A DNA stretch of 64,000 bases from contig DDIU01000036.1 of assembly GCA_002338655.1 (NCBI GenBank), positions 1 through 64,000 of the forward strand, in the 5' to 3' direction. The DNA comes from Flammeovirgaceae bacterium UBA1842. Lineage in GTDB: Bacteria > Bacteroidota > Bacteroidia > Cytophagales > Cyclobacteriaceae. The notes under the pieces are model-generated. The model was not told the origin of the DNA, searched no databases, and was given only the letters and a program-made list of their open reading frames with translations. The position numbers and the translations under genes are program-made. Of this stretch, positions 34,066 to 43,052 are shown one piece after another. The stretch's first letter is position 1, and each line of letters begins with the position of its first letter.

Positions 34066-37000
34066 ATGATCAAATTTTTCCGAAGCCGTAGCAACAAAGT
34101 CTATGCAGTAGGATTAAAAACCAGCTTATCACCCACTGACCTTTCGAAATTAGTTTGGCTCTTCGGTCAGTCAGAACCACTTGACGAAACCATACTTACG
34201 GAAAAATATATTGGTCCTAGGCGGGAAATGATAACCCCATGGAGCACTAATGCGGTGGAAATTACCCAGAATATGGGAATTGAAGGTATTGAGCGGATAG
34301 AAGAGTTTGAGGTGGCTGTGCCTGAACATACTTTTGACCCAATGCTGGAAGTGCTTTATCCCGTACTTGATCAACATATCTTCACAATAAACAATGAGCC
34401 GAAGGCAGTTATAGAAATTGAAGATATTGCCGATTTCAATGAAAAAGAAGGTCTTGCATTGAGCCATGAGGAGGTGGAATACCTTACGGAAGTGGCCAAT
34501 AAATTGGGCAGGAAGCTTACGGACACGGAAGTATTCGGTTTCTCACAAATTAATTCAGAACACTGCCGCCATAAAATATTTAATGGGACATTTATTATTG
34601 ACGGGAAGGAAAAAGAATCCTCACTGTTCAAACTGATCAAAAAAACCTCATCTACAAAACCAAATTTTATAGTCTCAGCTTATAAGGACAATGTAGCTTT
34701 TGTCAAAGGGCCGCTTGCAGAACAATTTGCACCCCGGACACAATATAAAGCTGACTTCTTTGAAGTAAAGGACATGGACACAGTTTTAAGCCTAAAGGCT
34801 GAAACACATAACTTCCCAACCACCGTGGAGCCCTTTAATGGTGCTGCTACAGGTTCGGGAGGCGAAATACGGGATAGACTTGCCGGAGGAAAAGGAAGTC
34901 TGCCACTTGCTGGTACGGCTGTTTATATGACCTCCTACTCTAGGTTAACCCAAGATAGAAAATGGGAAAAGGGTATGGCAGAAAGACAGTGGCTATACCA
35001 AACACCAATGGATATCCTAATTAAGGCTTCTGATGGCGCTTCTGATTTCGGCAATAAGTTTGGTCAGCCCTTGATTTGCGGAAGTCTGCTAACTTTTGAG
35101 CACTCCGAAAACGGTAAGGCATTTGGATATGACAAGGTTATTATGCAGGCTGGTGGTATCGGTTTTGCAAAAGAAAAGGATAGCAAAAAAGATGTCCCTC
35201 ATCAAGGAGATAGAATTGTTATACTTGGTGGCGACAATTATCGCATTGGGATGGGTGGCAGTGCCGTGTCCTCGGTGGCCACTGGGGAATTTGGAAATAA
35301 AATAGAACTTAATGCCATTCAACGTTCGAACCCAGAAATGCAAAAGAGGGTCATGAACGCCATAAGGGCCATGCAGGAAAGTGATAATAACCCCATTGTA
35401 TCCATTCATGACCATGGGGCGGGTGGGCATCTCAACTGCCTATCAGAACTTGTAGAAGAAACAGGCGGAACAATTGATATAAAGAAGTTGCCCGTGGGCG
35501 ATCCTACATTATCTGACAAAGAAATTGCGGGCAATGAGTCTCAGGAACGGATGGGACTGGTAATCAAAAAGGGTGATATTGATCAGCTTAAAGCAGTTGC
35601 CGACCGTGAAAGGTCTCCCATGTACAATGTAGGTGAAGTGACTGGTGATGGTCATTTCAAATTTGAAAATAAAGAAACAGGTAGAAATCCAATGGATTGG
35701 GACCTATCTCACATGTTTGGTTCCTCTCCAAAAACAATTCTTGAAGATAATAGCCCTGTGCCCAATTATGCAGAGGCAGATTATAGCAATGATAAAATAG
35801 AGACTTATTTAGCAAATGTGCTGCAGATGGAAGCTGTAGCCTGTAAAGATTGGTTAACCAATAAGGTAGACAGATCAGTAACTGGTAAAGTAGCTAAACA
35901 ACAGACTTGTGGCCCTATTCAGTTACCCTTGAATAATGTGGCCGTAATGGCCATTGATTATAAGGGTAAAAAAGGTGCCGCCACTTCTATAGGTCATGCT
36001 CCGATTGCAGCTTTAATAGACCCTGTTGCAGGATCTAGAATGGCAATTGCTGAGGCATTAACCAACCTAGTTTGGGCGCCATTGACCCATGAACTTCGTG
36101 GGGTTTCATTGAGTGCCAATTGGATGTGGCCCGCAAAAAATGAAGGCGAAAATGCAAGGCTTTATCAAGCAGTGGAAGCCATAAGTGATTTCGCCATTGA
36201 TCTTGGAATTAATATTCCTACTGGTAAAGATTCCCTTTCCATGACTCAGAAATATCCTGATGGGAAAATAGTTTATTCGCCAGGAACGGTAATTATTAGT
36301 GCTATAGCCGAAGTAAATGACATCGATAATGTTATCAGTCCTAACCTAGCCTTGGAGCAGGGCACTTCATTGCTTTACATAGATTTTTCCAAGGATAACT
36401 TCAATATGGGCGGAAGTACTTTTCTACAGACCTTAAATAAAATAGGTAGTACTTCACCTACTATTAAAGACTCCGCTTATTTTAAAGATGCCTTCAATGC
36501 GGTGCAAGCTTTAGTTAAAAAAGACCTATTACTTGCAGGCCATGATATTTCTGCCGGAGGTATGCTGACAGCACTTCTAGAGATGTGTTTCACTGATAAC
36601 CAAAGTGGATTGGATATTGACTTATCAGCTATTGCTGAAAAGGATTTAGTGAGGATTTTATTCAGTGAGCAATCGGGGGTATTGATTCAAGTGAGGGATA
36701 CTGACGAAGTGATGTCTCAATTAGAGCAATCAGGTGTAAATGCCGTAAATATTGGAAATGTAAATACCAATCGTCAATTCACTATTAAAAAAGGCGGTGA
36801 GGTCATCGATTTAAACATTGACAAACAAAGAGACCTTTGGTTCAAAACCTCCCATTTATTGGATCGAAAGCAAAGTGGCGCAAAACATGCCGATCTACGA
36901 TTTGAAAATTACAAACAACAAGAGCTTTCTTATCATTTTCCAAATAATTTCAAAGGTAAATTAGAACACTACGGCATCGACTTAAACCGTAAAACCAAAT

Positions 37001-37761
37001 CAGGAATTCGTGGTGCCATTATCAGGGAAAAAGGTGTAAATGGTGATAGGGAAATGGCTTGGTGTATGCACCTAGCGGGGTTTGACGTGAAGGACGTCCA
37101 CATGACAGACCTTATTTCAGGTAGGGAAGATCTTAGTGATGTAAACTTTATAGCTTTTGTAGGTGGCTTCTCAAATTCGGATGTACTTGGCTCAGCCAAG
37201 GGGTGGGCAGGAGCATTTCTGTATAACGAAAAAGCCAAGGAAGCTTTGGACAATTTCTATGCAAGGCCTGACACTTTAAGTCTAGGGGTTTGCAATGGAT
37301 GTCAATTGATGATGGAACTTGGATTGCTTTATCCAGGTATGAAAAACCATCCTAAAATGAAACACAACGCCTCTGGCAAGTTTGAATCTGCCTTTATTAA
37401 TATGAACATACCAGAGAATAACTCTGTGATGTTCAAGACATTATCTGGCACTAGAATGGGTGTTTGGTTGGCACATGGTGAAGGAAAATTTGTTTTACCT
37501 GAAGCAGAATCTACTTATAACATAATCGGCAAATTCAGTTACTCCCAATATCCCGGTAACCCAAATGGATCTGATTTTGATACAGCTGCAGTATGTTCTA
37601 AAGATGGAAGGCACATGGCCATCATGCCACATTTGGAGCGCTCACTATATCCTCACAATTGGCCTAATTATCCAAAGGATAGAAAAAATGATGAGGTAAG
37701 CCCTTGGATTGAGCCATTTATAAATGCCAAAAATTGGGTGAATGAGAGATTAATCAGGTAA
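34066..37761 (+). CDS. purL: Phosphoribosylformylglycinamidine synthase, single-chain
   Basis: This enzyme converts FGAR, glutamine and ATP to FGAM in purine synthesis. It is 1231 residues: the large form in which the PurS-like, PurL and PurQ parts are fused. Visible are SQINSEHCRHKIF (active-site His region), LKAETHNFPTTVEPFNGAATG, the linker/second ATP-like half with HDISAGGMLTALLEM, and the C-terminal glutaminase with nucleophile Cys in LGVCNGCQLMMELG and LAHGEGKF. It stands alone behind its own -7 element rather than in a pur operon. Confidence 0.97.
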   Translation: MIKFFRSRSNKVYAVGLKTSLSPTDLSKLVWLFGQSEPLDETILTEKYIGPRREMITPWSTNAVEITQNMGIEGIERIEEFEVAVPEHTFDPMLEVLYPVLDQHIFTINNEPKAVIEIEDIADFNEKEGLALSHEEVEYLTEVANKLGRKLTDTEVFGFSQINSEHCRHKIFNGTFIIDGKEKESSLFKLIKKTSSTKPNFIVSAYKDNVAFVKGPLAEQFAPRTQYKADFFEVKDMDTVLSLKAETHNFPTTVEPFNGAATGSGGEIRDRLAGGKGSLPLAGTAVYMTSYSRLTQDRKWEKGMAERQWLYQTPMDILIKASDGASDFGNKFGQPLICGSLLTFEHSENGKAFGYDKVIMQAGGIGFAKEKDSKKDVPHQGDRIVILGGDNYRIGMGGSAVSSVATGEFGNKIELNAIQRSNPEMQKRVMNAIRAMQESDNNPIVSIHDHGAGGHLNCLSELVEETGGTIDIKKLPVGDPTLSDKEIAGNESQERMGLVIKKGDIDQLKAVADRERSPMYNVGEVTGDGHFKFENKETGRNPMDWDLSHMFGSSPKTILEDNSPVPNYAEADYSNDKIETYLANVLQMEAVACKDWLTNKVDRSVTGKVAKQQTCGPIQLPLNNVAVMAIDYKGKKGAATSIGHAPIAALIDPVAGSRMAIAEALTNLVWAPLTHELRGVSLSANWMWPAKNEGENARLYQAVEAISDFAIDLGINIPTGKDSLSMTQKYPDGKIVYSPGTVIISAIAEVNDIDNVISPNLALEQGTSLLYIDFSKDNFNMGGSTFLQTLNKIGSTSPTIKDSAYFKDAFNAVQALVKKDLLLAGHDISAGGMLTALLEMCFTDNQSGLDIDLSAIAEKDLVRILFSEQSGVLIQVRDTDEVMSQLEQSGVNAVNIGNVNTNRQFTIKKGGEVIDLNIDKQRDLWFKTSHLLDRKQSGAKHADLRFENYKQQELSYHFPNNFKGKLEHYGIDLNRKTKSGIRGAIIREKGVNGDREMAWCMHLAGFDVKDVHMTDLISGREDLSDVNFIAFVGGFSNSDVLGSAKGWAGAFLYNEKAKEALDNFYARPDTLSLGVCNGCQLMMELGLLYPGMKNHPKMKHNASGKFESAFINMNIPENNSVMFKTLSGTRMGVWLAHGEGKFVLPEAESTYNIIGKFSYSQYPGNPNGSDFDTAAVCSKDGRHMAIMPHLERSLYPHNWPNYPKDRKNDEVSPWIEPFINAKNWVNERLIR

Positions 37762-37831
37762 TGTCAATAAATTGACATTTGTTTTTGAAAAAAATAGAGT
37801 AACTTATGCTACTAAATTCAAGAACATAGCC

Positions 37832-38395
37832 ATGAAAAATCTTACCTTCTCAATAGTTCTATTATTCTTAGTAGGGTGTCTTAGCTATAAAGAACTACCC
37901 GTGGAATACGATTATAGCTACAAAGGACGATTTGATAAATACAAATCATACGATTTCCTGACTAACACGGAGGTCAATGCTGAGGATACCTTTTATATTA
38001 GATCATCAATCGAAAAGTATATGAGCTTTTTGGGTTATAAAAGAAAAAAGAACAAACCTGATTTACTTCTAAATTATTCGATCTTCTCTGATAGTTTAGT
38101 ATTTAGAGGTTATAATCAACCCAATATTGAAGAATGGATGAAGAAAAAAGACGAGGATATTGACTATGAAAAACTCAATTATGATTTAGCGCATGGCACT
38201 TTATTGATCCAGGTTTTTGATAGAAAGATCAATACGTCTATTTGGCAAGGGTATGCCACCAATAATTACCAAGGGTTAAATTTCTTCAATCAAGGGGAAG
38301 TGAGAAACGCTGTAAGATCCATTCTAAACAAGTATCAATTTTTCGCAGATGGATTTCTTGAAGAACAACTTAAAAAATCACAAATAACTAATTGA
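37832..38395 (+). CDS. DUF4136-type lipoprotein
   Basis: A 187-residue protein from the ATG at 37832. The lipoprotein signal ends in LVGC, giving a lipidated mature N-terminus CLSYKELP. The body resembles DUF4136, with YDYSYKGRFDKYKSYDFL opening, a KPDLLLNYSIF strand, and a DRKINTSIWQGYA strand before a C-terminal helical segment (VRNAVRSILNKY). The family is of unknown function and common in Bacteroidota periplasm. Confidence 0.8.
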   Translation: MKNLTFSIVLLFLVGCLSYKELPVEYDYSYKGRFDKYKSYDFLTNTEVNAEDTFYIRSSIEKYMSFLGYKRKKNKPDLLLNYSIFSDSLVFRGYNQPNIEEWMKKKDEDIDYEKLNYDLAHGTLLIQVFDRKINTSIWQGYATNNYQGLNFFNQGEVRNAVRSILNKYQFFADGFLEEQLKKSQITN

Positions 38396-38434
38396 TTTTT
38401 TTGCGTACGCCTTCCTTATTTTAAAAATAAAATT

Positions 38435-38442
38435 TACATTTG
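38435..38442 (+). promoter_or_regulatory. -7 promoter element of the tRNA-Gln gene
   Basis: TACATTTG matches TAnnTTTG exactly, 27 bp before the tRNA 5' end. The upstream sequence is AT-rich without a good -33 TTG. Confidence 0.5.
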
Positions 38443-38469
38443 CAATCCCAAATTAAGGGGAAAGGTTAC

Positions 38470-38542
38470 TGCCCGATGGTGTAACTGGCAACACGTCTGG
38501 TTTTGGTCCAGAAGAGTCTAGGTTCGAGCCCTAGTCGGGCAA
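38470..38542 (+). tRNA. tRNA-Gln (anticodon TTG)
   Basis: A complete cloverleaf. The acceptor stem is TGCCCGA (38470-38476) with TCGGGCA (38535-38541). The anticodon stem TCTGG/CCAGA encloses loop TTTTGGT, giving anticodon TTG, which reads CAA/CAG. The T-arm is CTAGG-TTCGAGC-CCTAG (38518-38534), with discriminator A at 38542. CCA is not encoded. It is followed by a tRNA-like remnant and a terminator. Confidence 0.95.
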
Positions 38543-38562
38543 CATGTTTAGGGAAGGCGAGA

Positions 38563-38602
38563 TGCCTGTTCCGATGTAAATCGGGAAGCCCTAGCAGGCA
38601 AC
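38563..38602 (+). other. tRNA-like remnant downstream of tRNA-Gln
   Basis: TGCCTG (38563-38568) can pair with CAGGCA (38595-38600), closing a small element with an inner hairpin CCGAT-GTAA-ATCGG (38571-38584). The segment AGCCCTAG followed by GGCAACAT (38587-38604) repeats the 3' end of the tRNA-Gln gene (38527-38545) apart from the acceptor strand. The changed acceptor strand is matched by a changed 5' strand. It looks like a shrunken tRNA copy that has kept pairing. Confidence 0.5.
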
Positions 38603-38607
38603 ATAAT

Positions 38608-38634
38608 GGGTGAGCATTTGCTCGCCCTTATTTT
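38608..38634 (+). terminator. Rho-independent terminator after tRNA-Gln
   Basis: GGGTGAGCA pairs with TGCTCGCCC (38608-38627; one T-G wobble) around a tiny loop and is followed by TTATTTT. It ends 18 bp before the prs ATG, so it separates the tRNA transcript from prs or attenuates read-through. Confidence 0.8.
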
Positions 38635-38651
38635 AAAGTAAAAGTCAACAA

Positions 38652-39584
38652 ATGTCATCAGTAAAAATTTTTTCCGGGCAGTGTACCAAATACCTAGCGG
38701 AAAAAATTGCACATGCTTACGGAAAACCCTTAGGGGAGGTAATATTACAGCGATTTAGTGATGGCGAAATGTGTCCCTATTTTACTGAGTCAGTGCGTGG
38801 AACGGATGTCTTTATAATTCAATCTACCTTTCCCCCATCAGATAATTTTATGGAGCTCTTGCTCATGATAGATGGGGCAAAAAGGGCGAGTGCCAAACAC
38901 GTAACCGTTGTGGTTCCGTATTTCGGTTATGCCAGACAAGATAGGAAAGATAAGCCGCGGGTAGCTATAGCTGCGAAATTATTGGCCAATCTGTTAACTG
39001 CTGCTGGTGCAGATAGAATAATGACCTGCGATTTGCATGCAGATCAAATTCAAGGTTTTTTTGATATTCCGTTAGACCATCTTGACGGTACATCAATTTT
39101 TATCCCTTATTTGAAATCACTCAATCTTGACAATATTATCTTCGCCTCCCCTGATGTAGGCGGGGTAAAAAGAACACGGACATTTGCCAAATTCTTTAAT
39201 GCTGAAATGGTGGTCTGCGACAAATACAGGGAAAGAGCCAATGAAGTTGCTTCTATGCGATTAATTGGAGATGTTGAGGGCAAGGACGTGATCATGGTAG
39301 ACGACTTAATAGACACCGGTGGCACAATGTGCAAAGCTGCTTCCCTATTAAAAGAGAAAGGCGCTTTGTCTGTTAGGGCAGTGGTAACTCACCCTGTGCT
39401 TTCAGGAAATGCATATGAAAATATTGAAAATTCAGTATTAGAAGAATTAGTTGTAACGGATACACTTCCAATAAAGGAAGGTTCTTCCAAGATTAAAGTA
39501 TTGACCGTTGCCGATTTATTTGCTAAGGCAATTAGAAAAATACATGACAATGAATCCATCAGTTCATTGTTCATCCAAGCTTAA
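38652..39584 (+). CDS. prs: Ribose-phosphate pyrophosphokinase
   Basis: PRPP synthetase makes PRPP from ribose 5-phosphate and ATP, for purine (see purL), pyrimidine, His, Trp and NAD (see nadE) synthesis. It is 310 residues. Signatures are RFSDGEMCPYF, PYFGYARQDRKDKPR (ATP/ribose loop), the divalent-cation site TCDLHADQIQGFF, and the PRPP-binding loop MVDDLIDTGGTM. It is followed after 26 bp by rplY, a frequent pairing. Confidence 0.98.
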   Translation: MSSVKIFSGQCTKYLAEKIAHAYGKPLGEVILQRFSDGEMCPYFTESVRGTDVFIIQSTFPPSDNFMELLLMIDGAKRASAKHVTVVVPYFGYARQDRKDKPRVAIAAKLLANLLTAAGADRIMTCDLHADQIQGFFDIPLDHLDGTSIFIPYLKSLNLDNIIFASPDVGGVKRTRTFAKFFNAEMVVCDKYRERANEVASMRLIGDVEGKDVIMVDDLIDTGGTMCKAASLLKEKGALSVRAVVTHPVLSGNAYENIENSVLEELVVTDTLPIKEGSSKIKVLTVADLFAKAIRKIHDNESISSLFIQA

Positions 39585-39610
39585 AGAAAAATTTTAACTA
39601 AATATATATT

Positions 39611-40270
39611 ATGAAAACGATTGAGATTATAGGGTATAACAGAGCAAATCTCGGAAAATCTGAAGCCAAAAGGCTAAGGGCCCAAGGCAATGTACCATGC
39701 GTAATTTATGGTGGTGAAGAGCAAGTGCATTTTTATGCACCGATGATTCTTTTTAGAGAACTTATTTACACAAATAAGGCTCACTTTGTGAATTTGAATA
39801 TTGAAGGGAAGGAATTTACAGCTATTATGCAAGATGCTCAGTTCCATCCAGTAAGTGAGGTAATTTTACATGTTGATTTTCTTCAGTTATTTGAAGGTAA
39901 ACCAATGAAAATGTTGATTCCTCTTCATTTTGAAGGCGCATCTCCTGGAGTAGCTAAAGGGGGTTCTTTAATTAAGAAAAGAAGAAATATCTTGGTAAAA
40001 GCGTTACCAAAAAACTTCCCGGACTTTATAACAGTGGATATTACCACTCTTGATTTTGGTCATGCCATCAAGGTTGGGGACATAAAAGAAGAGAATTTCG
40101 AAATTTTAGATTCAAAAATTGCTTCAATAGCGGTTGTTGAAATGCCTAGGGCACTCAGAGGAAAAACTGAGGAAGAAGAAGAAGCTGAAGAAGCAGCATT
40201 GGCTGAAGCAGCAGAAGGAGCCGAAGGGGCAGAAGGAGCTACTGCTGAAGCTGATGGCGGAAAAGAATAA
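39611..40270 (+). CDS. rplY: 50S ribosomal protein L25, CTC form
   Basis: L25 binds 5S rRNA. This is the longer CTC/TL5 type (219 residues): an L25 domain at about 1-90 (AKRLRAQGNVPCVIYGG; HPVSEVILHVDFLQLF) plus a second beta domain at about 95-180 (IPLHFEGASPGVAKGG). The last 37 residues or so are an unusually acidic, Ala/Glu/Gly-rich tail beginning KTEEEEEAEEAA. It sits between prs and pth, the typical prs-rplY-pth order, and ends before a strong terminator. Confidence 0.96.
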   Translation: MKTIEIIGYNRANLGKSEAKRLRAQGNVPCVIYGGEEQVHFYAPMILFRELIYTNKAHFVNLNIEGKEFTAIMQDAQFHPVSEVILHVDFLQLFEGKPMKMLIPLHFEGASPGVAKGGSLIKKRRNILVKALPKNFPDFITVDITTLDFGHAIKVGDIKEENFEILDSKIASIAVVEMPRALRGKTEEEEEAEEAALAEAAEGAEGAEGATAEADGGKE

Positions 40271-40291
40271 GAATATCTTATACACATTTAT

Positions 40292-40321
40292 AAAAAATCC
40301 TGCCGTTTGGCAGGATTTTTT
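40292..40321. terminator. Strong terminator between rplY and pth
   Basis: A perfect 13-bp stem (40292-40304 with 40309-40321) with a GTTT loop, starting with six A and ending with six T, so it could act in either direction. In effect it terminates prs-rplY, with partial read-through to pth possible. Confidence 0.92.
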
Positions 40322-40368
40322 GCTTTTAAAGCAAAGTGGTTCTTAATTTAAGTTATAAATAAGTTATC

Positions 40369-40929
40369 ATGAAATATTTGATTATTGGTCTCGGTAATAT
40401 TGGAAACGAATATGAGTTAACAAGACATAATATAGGTTTTCTTGTTCTGGATAAATTAGCGGATGATCATGGAGCCTCCTTCACTACTTCCAGGTATGCG
40501 GATGTATCAAAAATAAAGTATAAAGGTCGCCAGCTTCATTTGATTAAGCCTTCGACTTATATGAACTTAAGTGGTAAGGCTGTAAGTTATTGGATGAAAG
40601 AATTAAAAATACCGAAAGAAAATATACTCGTTATTGTTGACGATATCGCATTGCCATTGGGCAGTTTAAGAATGCGCGCCAAAGGCTCAGCTGCCGGCCA
40701 TAATGGTTTAAAAAATATTGAGGCCTTAACGGGCGGCCCTGACTACCCCCGGCTAAAATTTGGTATCGGTAATGACTTTGGGCAAGACCAACAAGTAGAT
40801 TATGTATTAAGCAACTTTACCTCTGACGAATTTAAAATCCTACCAGAAAAAATAGACAAGGCCATTAATATGATCCTTTCGTTCAGTACTGCTGGCATTG
40901 CCCGAACTATGACAGAATTTAATGATTAA
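40369..40929 (+). CDS. pth: Peptidyl-tRNA hydrolase
   Basis: Pth recycles peptidyl-tRNA dropped from ribosomes. It is 186 residues. It shows IIGLGNIGNEYELTRHNIGF with the catalytic His in TRHN, KPSTYMNLSGKAV, VDDIALPLGSLRMR and GSAAGHNGLKNIE. The stop overlaps the metG stop by four bases (40926-40929), a tail-to-tail overlap. Confidence 0.97.
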   Translation: MKYLIIGLGNIGNEYELTRHNIGFLVLDKLADDHGASFTTSRYADVSKIKYKGRQLHLIKPSTYMNLSGKAVSYWMKELKIPKENILVIVDDIALPLGSLRMRAKGSAAGHNGLKNIEALTGGPDYPRLKFGIGNDFGQDQQVDYVLSNFTSDEFKILPEKIDKAINMILSFSTAGIARTMTEFND

Positions 40930-42977
40930 CTAATTGTCGATCCTGAATTAACCTCATCTGAAGGCATTACAAATTTGAGGTTGCCCATTTTATCTTCAGC
41001 CATCAAAATCATCCCTTGTGATTCCTCCCCCATAATGTTTCTTGAAGCTAGGTTCACCAAAATAGATACTTGTTGGCCTACTATTTCATCTGGTTTATAG
41101 TACTGGGCTATCCCGCTCAAAACAGTCCTTTGATCAATACCAGTATCTACTTTTAATTTCAATAATTTCTTTGATTTGGGAACAGCACTAGCTTCCAAAA
41201 TAGTACCTATTCTAATATCCATTTTCATGAAATCATCAAAGGTGATTTCTGGTTTTGAAGGAATCACCGGTGTATTTTCCATTTCGTTGTCTTTTTTGGT
41301 CGCTTCTAATTTGGCAATTTGTTTTTCTATCAATTCATCTTCAATTTTCTCAAAAAGCAATTCAGGTTGGTTGATCTTATGTCCGCTTTTTAATAACTCA
41401 ATGTTACCAGCACTGGCCCATTTTAATTTTTCAAAATTTAATATTCGGGCAAGCTTATTCGCAGTATTGGGTAAGAACGGCTCACCTAAAACCGCCAAAT
41501 TAGCTACCAGTTGCATGGCTATGTTCATAATGGTCGCTACCCTATCAGGAGTTTCTTTGATCAATTTCCATGGTTCACAGTCAGCCAAATACTTATTGCC
41601 AATTCTTGCTACATCCATAAACTCTGCCATTGCATCACGGAACTTATAATTTTCAATCGCTTTAGCAATTTTACTAGGGGCAAGCTCAAGTTTGTCGATC
41701 ACCTCTTGGTCAATTTTTTGGAGTTCGCCTCTAGCAGGCACCACACCTCCATAATATTTATTGGTCAGTACTACAGCCCTATTGACAAAATTGCCAAGTA
41801 TAGCTACAAGCTCACTGTTGTTTCTTGTTTGAAAATCCTTCCAGGTAAAATCATTATCCTTGGTTTCTGGGGCATTAACACACAACACATATCTTAATAC
41901 ATCTTCCTTACCGGGTAATTCTTCCAAATACTCATGCAGCCAAACGGCCCAGTTTTTTGAAGTGCTTATTTTATTTCCCTCTAAGTTCAAAAATTCATTT
42001 GCAGGTACATTATCGGGTAATATAAATCCGCCTTCCGCTTTAAGTATGGTTGGAAATATTATACAATGAAATACTATATTATCCTTACCAATAAAGTGTA
42101 CCAGCTTGGTAGTCTCATCTTTCCAATAAGGCTCCCAGTCTTTTCCTATTCTAGCTGCCCACTCCTTTGTGGCTGAAATGTAACCTATGGGCGCATCGAA
42201 CCAAACATACAAGACTTTACCTTCTGCCCCTTTCACAGGCACTTTTACGCCCCAGTCTAAATCTCTGGTCATAGCACGTGGCATCAGTCCATTGTCGAGC
42301 CACGATTTGCACTGTCCATAAACATTAGTCTTCCACTCTTTGTGTCCTTCCAATATCCATTCTTTTAACCAAGGCTCATATTTGTCCATCGGTAAGAACC
42401 AGTGCTTAGTTTCTTTCTGAATAGGCTTAAATCCGCTGAGGGCAGATTTGGGATTTATAAGTTCGGAAGGACTCAGTGTTGATCCGCAACGTTCACATTG
42501 GTCACCATAAGCTCCATCAAAGCTACAAGTAGGACAAGTTCCCACAATGTACCTATCTGCCAAAAAATGCTCATTCGCTTCATCATAATATTGCATGGAA
42601 ACCTTTTCTTCAAAAAGACCTCTTTCATACATACTTTTAAATATATCTGATGAGGTTTCATGGTGTATGGGTGCTGATGTCCTTGAATAAATATCAAAAT
42701 CTATCCCAAATTTTTCAAATGAATCTTTTATCAAATAATGATATTTATTAACTATTTCCTGTGGGGTCTTATTATCCTTTTTAGCCCTTAGGGTAATGGC
42801 TACTCCATGTTCATCAGAACCACAAACAAAAGCTACATCTTCATTAATACTCCTTAAATATCTAACGTATATATCAGCTGGTACATAAACCCCCGCTAAA
42901 TGACCAATATGAACCGGGCCATTGGCATAAGGCAATGCTGCTGTTACAGTATATCTTTTAAATTTTTTATCTGCCAT
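40926..42977 (-). CDS. metG: Methionyl-tRNA synthetase
   Basis: A class I synthetase of 683 residues. The HIGH motif is ANGPVHIGHLAG, and the zinc knuckle is CPTC...CERCG. The KMSKS equivalent is KISTS in LEGNKISTSKNWAVW, a common variant in this phylum. A helical anticodon-binding domain is followed by a charged linker and a C-terminal tRNA-binding OB domain (about 575-683; FMKMDIRIGTILEA), which dimerises MetG. It has its own -7 element at 42998-43005. Confidence 0.97.
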   Translation of the reverse strand: MADKKFKRYTVTAALPYANGPVHIGHLAGVYVPADIYVRYLRSINEDVAFVCGSDEHGVAITLRAKKDNKTPQEIVNKYHYLIKDSFEKFGIDFDIYSRTSAPIHHETSSDIFKSMYERGLFEEKVSMQYYDEANEHFLADRYIVGTCPTCSFDGAYGDQCERCGSTLSPSELINPKSALSGFKPIQKETKHWFLPMDKYEPWLKEWILEGHKEWKTNVYGQCKSWLDNGLMPRAMTRDLDWGVKVPVKGAEGKVLYVWFDAPIGYISATKEWAARIGKDWEPYWKDETTKLVHFIGKDNIVFHCIIFPTILKAEGGFILPDNVPANEFLNLEGNKISTSKNWAVWLHEYLEELPGKEDVLRYVLCVNAPETKDNDFTWKDFQTRNNSELVAILGNFVNRAVVLTNKYYGGVVPARGELQKIDQEVIDKLELAPSKIAKAIENYKFRDAMAEFMDVARIGNKYLADCEPWKLIKETPDRVATIMNIAMQLVANLAVLGEPFLPNTANKLARILNFEKLKWASAGNIELLKSGHKINQPELLFEKIEDELIEKQIAKLEATKKDNEMENTPVIPSKPEITFDDFMKMDIRIGTILEASAVPKSKKLLKLKVDTGIDQRTVLSGIAQYYKPDEIVGQQVSILVNLASRNIMGEESQGMILMAEDKMGNLKFVMPSDEVNSGSTIS

Positions 42978-42997
42978 TTTGAATTGATTATTGGCAG

Positions 42998-43005
42998 CAA
43001 AGATA
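42998..43005 (-). promoter_or_regulatory. -7 promoter element of metG
   Basis: Plus-strand CAAAGATA reads TATCTTTG on the minus strand, an exact TAnnTTTG match 20 bp before the metG ATG, so the leader would be short. Confidence 0.5.
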
Positions 43006-43052
43006 ATCGATTATTAAACTAATGGTATTTAAATTCGGGCTAATACTTTAAT

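Noticed and set aside
41176..41649. 157-codon open frame opposite metG
   Set aside because: Shadow of metG, whose motifs are unmistakable; no start context or homology of its own.
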